DNA of 64,000 bases from Bedellia somnulentella (Eukaryota > Arthropoda > Insecta > Lepidoptera > Bedelliidae). Shown here one piece after another: positions 59,777 to 64,000 of the stretch (positions are counted from its first letter, which is position 1; each line of letters opens with the position of its first letter). The translations under genes and the position numbers were made by a program. Where the stretch lies: positions 5,146,001 to 5,210,000 of the forward strand of contig OY755182.1 of the NCBI GenBank assembly GCA_963576735.1. Direction: 5' to 3'. The notes below the pieces were generated by a model, which worked only from the letters and a program-made list of their open reading frames with translations, was not told the origin of the DNA and made no database searches.

Positions 59777-59901
59777 AGCGTACATTTAACTTCTTTGAAT
59801 TTGGTTTCAACATCCTCAATGTCGAATCGATGTATGAATACTTTACTTTTAAGGGTTAGTATTCATAATTTATTCTAAGGGAAAATACTTTATTGTTTCA
59901 G

Positions 59902-60891
59902 ATGAGTTCAGTTCAAGAAGAAAAGCCCCCAGCAGAGGCACCCAAAACAAGAATGCAGGAGTTACGAAATGCGGAACTAGTATCCAGATTCCTGGCTGCG
60001 ACACCGCCTTATCTGTACAGCGCCCTGCCTCTTCAGCCACACGCTTTCTTCTTTAGCGAAATGCTCAGATCTTTCGTGAACGCTCGACATGGCTGCAGAC
60101 CACCACACTACCATCGACGTTTCAAGCGTCGCTCTCATAAATACTTCGCAGAAAATGAACACGAGCCTACTTGGTCACGACGCGCTGATTGGCCGAAAGT
60201 AGACGAAGAAAAAAAAGAACCTGATGTCTCTCGACCTGAAGTACCGTTAGAGTTGACTGTGGAGAAACACGCTAAAGTTAGAGAAACTTCACCAAGAGGT
60301 TGTTCACCTAAACCCGAACATACCAAGTCTCACGACAGTCCTGGACCACCCGGAAGAGCATCTTCTTTTGTTGATGTTGGAACTGAAGAGATTCCCAAAC
60401 CAGTAGCGCCATGTCCTGGTAGGAATCCACAAGAAGCAGTACCACAGAATCTGATTTTACCACCACCACCACCAATGTGGTATCCACCAATTTATAACCC
60501 TCAATTCGGAGTTGATCCGCTCAACTTCTTCATAGATTTGCGCGTCTCAGGACATATATATGATAGGAAACGTTTAGGTGAAGGCTTGGAAACTTCTACT
60601 GGGACTAAGATGGATGAGACTAACAACATTGATAAACGTATTGGAAGAGATATTTCTCGGCCTCGGCACATGTCTGCATTTTCTGTGCCAGTAAAATCCT
60701 CACACCTGTCTGACCAAAATAAGTATTATGATGAAAAATCCATTCCCAATTGTGGAACATCATACATAATGAAGAACTTGAAGAGTGTTTATGATAACCT
60801 ACATTCAAACCAAGAGATTTCCGTGAAAGAGAAAGAAGGTTCTGATTCAAAAGATGGGTCTGATATGAATGAAGACGATATTGTTGATTAG
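59902..60891 (+). CDS. Unrecognised 329-aa protein, last coding exon
   Basis: The frame starts with ATG directly after a good acceptor (TATTGTTTCAG, ends 59901) and runs to TAG at 60889-60891. Codon use and composition look like a host gene, not a transposon. Visible parts: a hydrophobic/aromatic stretch at 24-60 (LVSRFLAATPPYLYSALPLQ), a basic patch at 72-80 (RRFKRRSHK, possible nuclear localisation signal), a proline run at 187-191, a segment at 208-224 (NFFIDLRVSGHIYDRKR) that looks conserved-domain-like, and an acidic Ser/Asp-rich end. No signal peptide or membrane span. Ala/Pro/Ser-rich disorder suggests a nuclear regulatory protein, but I do not recognise the family. A 5' non-coding exon must lie upstream; 33764-33997 is a candidate. 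Confidence 0.75.
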   Translation: MSSVQEEKPPAEAPKTRMQELRNAELVSRFLAATPPYLYSALPLQPHAFFFSEMLRSFVNARHGCRPPHYHRRFKRRSHKYFAENEHEPTWSRRADWPKVDEEKKEPDVSRPEVPLELTVEKHAKVRETSPRGCSPKPEHTKSHDSPGPPGRASSFVDVGTEEIPKPVAPCPGRNPQEAVPQNLILPPPPPMWYPPIYNPQFGVDPLNFFIDLRVSGHIYDRKRLGEGLETSTGTKMDETNNIDKRIGRDISRPRHMSAFSVPVKSSHLSDQNKYYDEKSIPNCGTSYIMKNLKSVYDNLHSNQEISVKEKEGSDSKDGSDMNEDDIVD

Positions 60892-61074
60892 ATAATTTAG
60901 TTTATTGAATTCTGTTGCTGCGCAAATAGATTTCTTGTGTATAAAGCATATAATATAAAAATCACTCTAGTACCCATATTACCACTGAAGTAGTATCTAA
61001 AGCTTATTTTATCATAGCAGTAAATAAAATGGTGGCCACTCCAGATTATTTGAGCCCCAACGGCTCTTAGTCAT

Positions 61075-61172
61075 TTTTTTTAAGTCTTTGGTCTAGTCAT
61101 TGTGAAAATATTTAGAGAAGGCGTATGTCCAGCAGTGGACATCTATTGGCTGATAGTAATGTATGTTTCAAT
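61075..61172 (+). repeat. LINE/SINE 3' end (CTATGTCCAGCAGTGG type)
   Basis: GGCGTATGTCCAGCAGTGGA-CATCTATTGGCTGATAGTAA is a well-known lepidopteran retroelement 3' end; about 200 bases after the stop of the preceding gene, so possibly in its 3' UTR. Confidence 0.6.
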
Positions 61173-61211
61173 GAGATATATATCACTTTGGCGTGTTTAA
61201 TGAGGTAAATA

Positions 61212-61356
61212 TAAACACACATATGTATACTCCTGCCATTCCCATTGAGGAAGGCAGAGAATATCGATCGCCACTTTCTTCGATCCTGGCTTACCTTTTA
61301 AGCTCCATTTACATTCATCAATCTTTTCATACATGCCCTTTTATTCTACCGATGAT
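61212..61356 (-). repeat. RTE-like LINE 3' end
   Basis: Tail complement CACATATGTATACTCC, then TTCCCATTGAGGAAGGCAGA and the coding tail TCGATCGCCACTTTC ... TCATACATGCCCTTTTATTC. 5'-truncated. Confidence 0.65.
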
Positions 61357-62005
61357 TTAGAGTTTGGTATTTGATCACGCCTGAACTTAGGAACTAGGTC
61401 TTATGTCACGCAAAACAATTTTCAAGGGTCAACTAGTCGAATATATATGTATAACTTACCTAACCATGGAATCTATTGAACTTGAATGAATCCCTTCGCT
61501 GTTGCACTCGCTCTTAAATAAAATCTATTCAGAGTAACAAGTTTTAATAAACGTGTATTACAATGAAAACTGAATATCCAAATGGTCGGCTTATATAAAA
61601 TATATTTCGATGTCAGTAGAGCCTTTACGGTTTTTACGAAATTATAGCATGTTTGATGATAATGATCATTATCATTACTATTTTGGACATAATTATAACA
61701 TGTCAAACTGCAAGCTCAGAAAGCAAATATTTATTGAAGTCGTTTTTACAACATCCAAACATTAAAGAGTTTGAAAGCAAATGAAATGAAGCCATTTTCG
61801 TGAGGATGACATAGGAATAAAAAAATCCTTACCTACTTTTCGAAGACGACGGGATAAAAGATTGTTAAATAATTTATGGTTTGTGATACAAAACATATTG
61901 TAATGTAAGCTCAATAAAAGTGTTTCTTCAAAAGATTCATTTTGTGATTTCTGTATGGCTTTTGTATTTATTGAATTCTATGTGCTGTACAAACATATAA
62001 AAAAT
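61357..62005. other. No gene seen
   Basis: AT-rich; an AATAAA at about 61911 (CTCAATAAAAGTG) may be a polyadenylation signal of an unknown transcript. Confidence 0.3.
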
Positions 62006-62010
62006 CTATG

Positions 62011-63420
62011 AAAATAATAATAATAATAATAATAAATCATTTATTTTCAGACAACAAGGTCCATATAATATTAGTAAACTTAGTCTATGTTAGTATTTTA
62101 CAACTTGGTAGGCAGAGGCTTTGAGATCTGATGCGCAGCCCTGAAGCGCCGGAACACTATTCCCTCAGGCCAAAAATTCTCTCCTAGCAGAATCTTCTCG
62201 TGGACTGCGGGAACCTGGAGCCAGTAGGATTTGAAGTTAGTAGGCCTACTGGGCTCCAGACGTGAGATGTTGAGCACGGTAATGGGACCGAGGCTCGTCT
62301 GCTCAATGTGACGCAAGATGTCATTGTGCGTCATCTGTGGAGCTACTCGTGATATATAAATATCCAGTACCGGTGTTGCAGCCTTCAAGGGGCACGAGGC
62401 TGCTGGGACGGTACCACGCTTATTCCTGTTGTTAGCACGACGTTTGGGTTTTTTCCCAACCAGGGTAAATCCATCGTCGTCTCCAACAGTCTTCGGCGCG
62501 GCACGAACGGGCGCGGCTCGGTTCTCCTTTCCCTCCCTCCGTCTGGTAGTCGCGGCGGGTGGCGGGGGGTTCGGGCAGCGACGACGGGAGCGTGGTTGGC
62601 TACCTGACTTCAACACCTGTGCGAATGAACCCTTGTGAGCCACCGATGTCGATGGCGCGTCGGGTTTCCAGACAGGTGCGGATGGTCGCAGCGAACTCGT
62701 TCCATCACAAATTCGCTGAGTTGTCGGAGGATCACAGTCAATGACCGGGCGGTTTACTGGGTCAGTTGTCACAGTTATTTTGCTGCGTTGCGAAGTGTCG
62801 AGTGTCGGACGCTTCTGCCGTTTGCGCGGCGGCGATACTTGGGCGAGTGCGACGTCAGCATTTCGCAACGATATCACCTCGCGCTGCAACTCGGCGCTGG
62901 CACGTTCCGAAGCCACGAGTTTGGCTTTGATATCTTCAACGCTGGACTTCAACAACTGGATGTCCTTCAACAGTGATGTTACGTCCACATGGTCGAAGGT
63001 CACTGGAGGCAGCTTGTTAAGGTCCCGCGCTACGTAAGTGGGGATGTCATCCGGATCCGTCTCCTTGAAAGCTCGGAAGATGTCCTGGATATTTCTTTTC
63101 CCGCTGCCGTCGGCCCTCCTCGAGGCGAGGCGCACGGCAGTGACGGCGGCGGTGTCGGCGAGGAACTGTCTCGCGGCGGTTATTTCGGCGTCCGTGTAAC
63201 TGGTCGCGCAGATCTGCTCAAGGCTGAGCTCGTCCATCACGTCCAATTTATTCTGCACGAAGGCGAGCAGCTCCTGCACCAGGATGGTGTCGGAGCGCTT
63301 CACGCTGGCCGGGGTCGCCATTGGTTAAACACACAATGACGCACATTTATTGCTGATTCGGTCGCTGCTAGGTAGCGTCCGATCGAGCCGGGCGTTTTGT
63401 AACAACTGTCAACTGTAAAT
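62011..63420 (-). mobile_element. Non-LTR retrotransposon unit with ORF1 only
   Basis: On the minus strand: a GC-rich leader (63330-63410), ORF1 (63321 down to 62098), a short 3' UTR with TATATGGACCTTGTTGTCTG-AAAATAAATGATTTATT, and an (ATT)n tail at 62011-62035. The 3' UTR and tail are of the kind I know from CR1/jockey-type LINEs of Lepidoptera. No ORF2/reverse transcriptase lies between ORF1 and the tail. 5' boundary approximate. Confidence 0.7.
62098..63321 (-). CDS. Retrotransposon ORF1-like protein (intact, 407 aa)
   Basis: Begins MATPASVKRSDTILVQELLA. Residues about 1-100 are helical, about 110-155 a leucine-zipper-like coiled coil (VDVTSLLKDIQLLKSSVEDI; KLVASERASAELQREVISLR) followed by a basic PPRKRQKR stretch, then a disordered basic middle (PRSRRRCPNPPPPAATTRRR). 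The C-terminal part from about 320 (VLDIYISRVAPQMTHNDILR ... SYWLQVPAVHEKILLGENFW) resembles the RRM-like nucleic-acid-binding domain of insect LINE ORF1 proteins. Such proteins coat the element RNA. GC content is far above the surroundings and no stop interrupts it. Could also be a domesticated ORF1-derived gene; I favour a recent insertion. Confidence 0.7.
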   Translation of the reverse strand: MATPASVKRSDTILVQELLAFVQNKLDVMDELSLEQICATSYTDAEITAARQFLADTAAVTAVRLASRRADGSGKRNIQDIFRAFKETDPDDIPTYVARDLNKLPPVTFDHVDVTSLLKDIQLLKSSVEDIKAKLVASERASAELQREVISLRNADVALAQVSPPRKRQKRPTLDTSQRSKITVTTDPVNRPVIDCDPPTTQRICDGTSSLRPSAPVWKPDAPSTSVAHKGSFAQVLKSGSQPRSRRRCPNPPPPAATTRRREGKENRAAPVRAAPKTVGDDDGFTLVGKKPKRRANNRNKRGTVPAASCPLKAATPVLDIYISRVAPQMTHNDILRHIEQTSLGPITVLNISRLEPSRPTNFKSYWLQVPAVHEKILLGENFWPEGIVFRRFRAAHQISKPLPTKL

Positions 63421-63524
63421 AAAAAAAAAACTCCCTTATTCTCCTATTTATCTTTTATTGAACTTGACATATGGTCAGATACGAAAATAAGTATGTGTAA
63501 TTTATTGTGAAGATAAAAAGTGCA

Positions 63525-63648
63525 TGTATGAAAAGATTGATGGATGTGAATGAAGCTAGAGAGGATTGCCAGGATCGTACAAAGTGGCGATCGATAGTCT
63601 CTACCTACCCCAATGGGAACTAACGGCGTGAGAACATGTATGTATATG
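63525..63648 (+). repeat. RTE-like LINE 3' end
   Basis: Plus-strand: GTATGAAAAGATTGATGGAT ... GAAGCTAGAGAGGATTGCC ... GGATCGTACAAAGTGGCGAT ... CTACCCCAATGGGAACTAAC-GGCGTGAG and a TATG-type tail; encodes MKRLMDVNEAREDCQDRTKW. 5'-truncated; lies about 100 bases beyond the ORF1 unit. Confidence 0.75.
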
Positions 63649-64000
63649 TAATTTATTATAATAAAAAATGTTTAGGTAAGCTACGACGGTTTCTAATATC
63701 TTGTTTTGTAAATTGTACATATCATTATGTTCTGATGTCGGACGATGATAATATTACAGCTAAAATTAGAACTTTTAATTGATCTTACTAATGATTTATT
63801 ATATATATAATTAAGTTTTTAGACTATAATTTTATCGAAGTTCTACATTTAAGAAGAAACATTTTATAAATTATTTTCTTGTTACTTTACTTAGATAGCA
63901 AACCTGATTGGATCCTTTGTATTTCCAAAGAATTCTGAACGACTTTGTCTTGGTTTATTTAAAATGATGTTATAGTAACTATAGTCATTATCTAGTATCC
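63649..64000. other. No gene seen
   Basis: AT-rich sequence to the window end with no recognised feature. Confidence 0.35.

Noticed and set aside
62429..63339. Several plus-strand ORFs opposite the ORF1 protein
   Set aside because: High GC gives long open frames on both strands; only the minus frame has a LINE-like domain order and 3' tail.

Overview
This is an AT-rich, repeat-dense insect nuclear window, most likely from a moth or butterfly (Lepidoptera). The host genes have short exons, GT-AG introns, and insect-type proteins such as a CP190 orthologue. The interspersed repeats are of kinds I associate with Lepidoptera: short elements with a (TATG)n tail, tRNA-headed SINEs, RTE-like LINE 3' ends, and a CR1/jockey-type LINE tail that ends in (ATT)n. 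No database was searched; all identifications come from reading the sequence and from memory of the families.

Layout. 0.7-10.4 kb (+): the last eight exons of a centriole-assembly coiled-coil protein that matches CEP120 (346 residues here; the N-terminal part lies left of the window). Its introns are full of repeats and hold two 5S rRNA genes; a third, damaged 5S copy lies at 12.1 kb. 12.56-13.24 kb (+): a complete, intronless reading frame for the ER tail-anchored ubiquitin-conjugating enzyme UBE2J2, followed by an 870-bp foldback element. 16.3-17.6 kb: a mariner transposon with an intact transposase. 18-20 kb: a cluster of foldback/MITE-like elements enclosing a minisatellite built from LINE 3' ends. 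21.6-25.3 kb (-): a complete single-exon reading frame for the BTB/zinc-finger architectural protein CP190 (1233 aa). 26-59 kb: no recognisable host coding exon. This stretch is mostly transposon remnants, including a dead second mariner at 51.2-52.5 kb, with several unusually GC-rich or motif-rich unique islands that could be regulatory. 59.9-60.9 kb (+): a 329-aa final coding exon of a protein I do not recognise. Its ATG sits exactly at a splice acceptor, so there is at least one upstream non-coding exon; the best candidate in the window is a GC-rich segment ending in a strong donor at 33,997, which would imply a 25.9-kb intron. 62.0-63.4 kb (-): an intact ORF1-like protein of a non-LTR retrotransposon without ORF2.

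The host genes do not form an operon. CEP120 and CP190 both act at centrosomes, but their proximity may be chance. The most interesting material is in the mobile DNA. Three unrelated retroelement families share a similar 3' hairpin plus GCGTGA(GTATATG) tail, which points to mobilisation by common LINE machinery. One SINE copy shows a 5' inversion inside a 12-bp target-site duplication. A LINE 3' terminus has been amplified into a ~62-bp minisatellite. Several foldback elements have readable target-site duplications.
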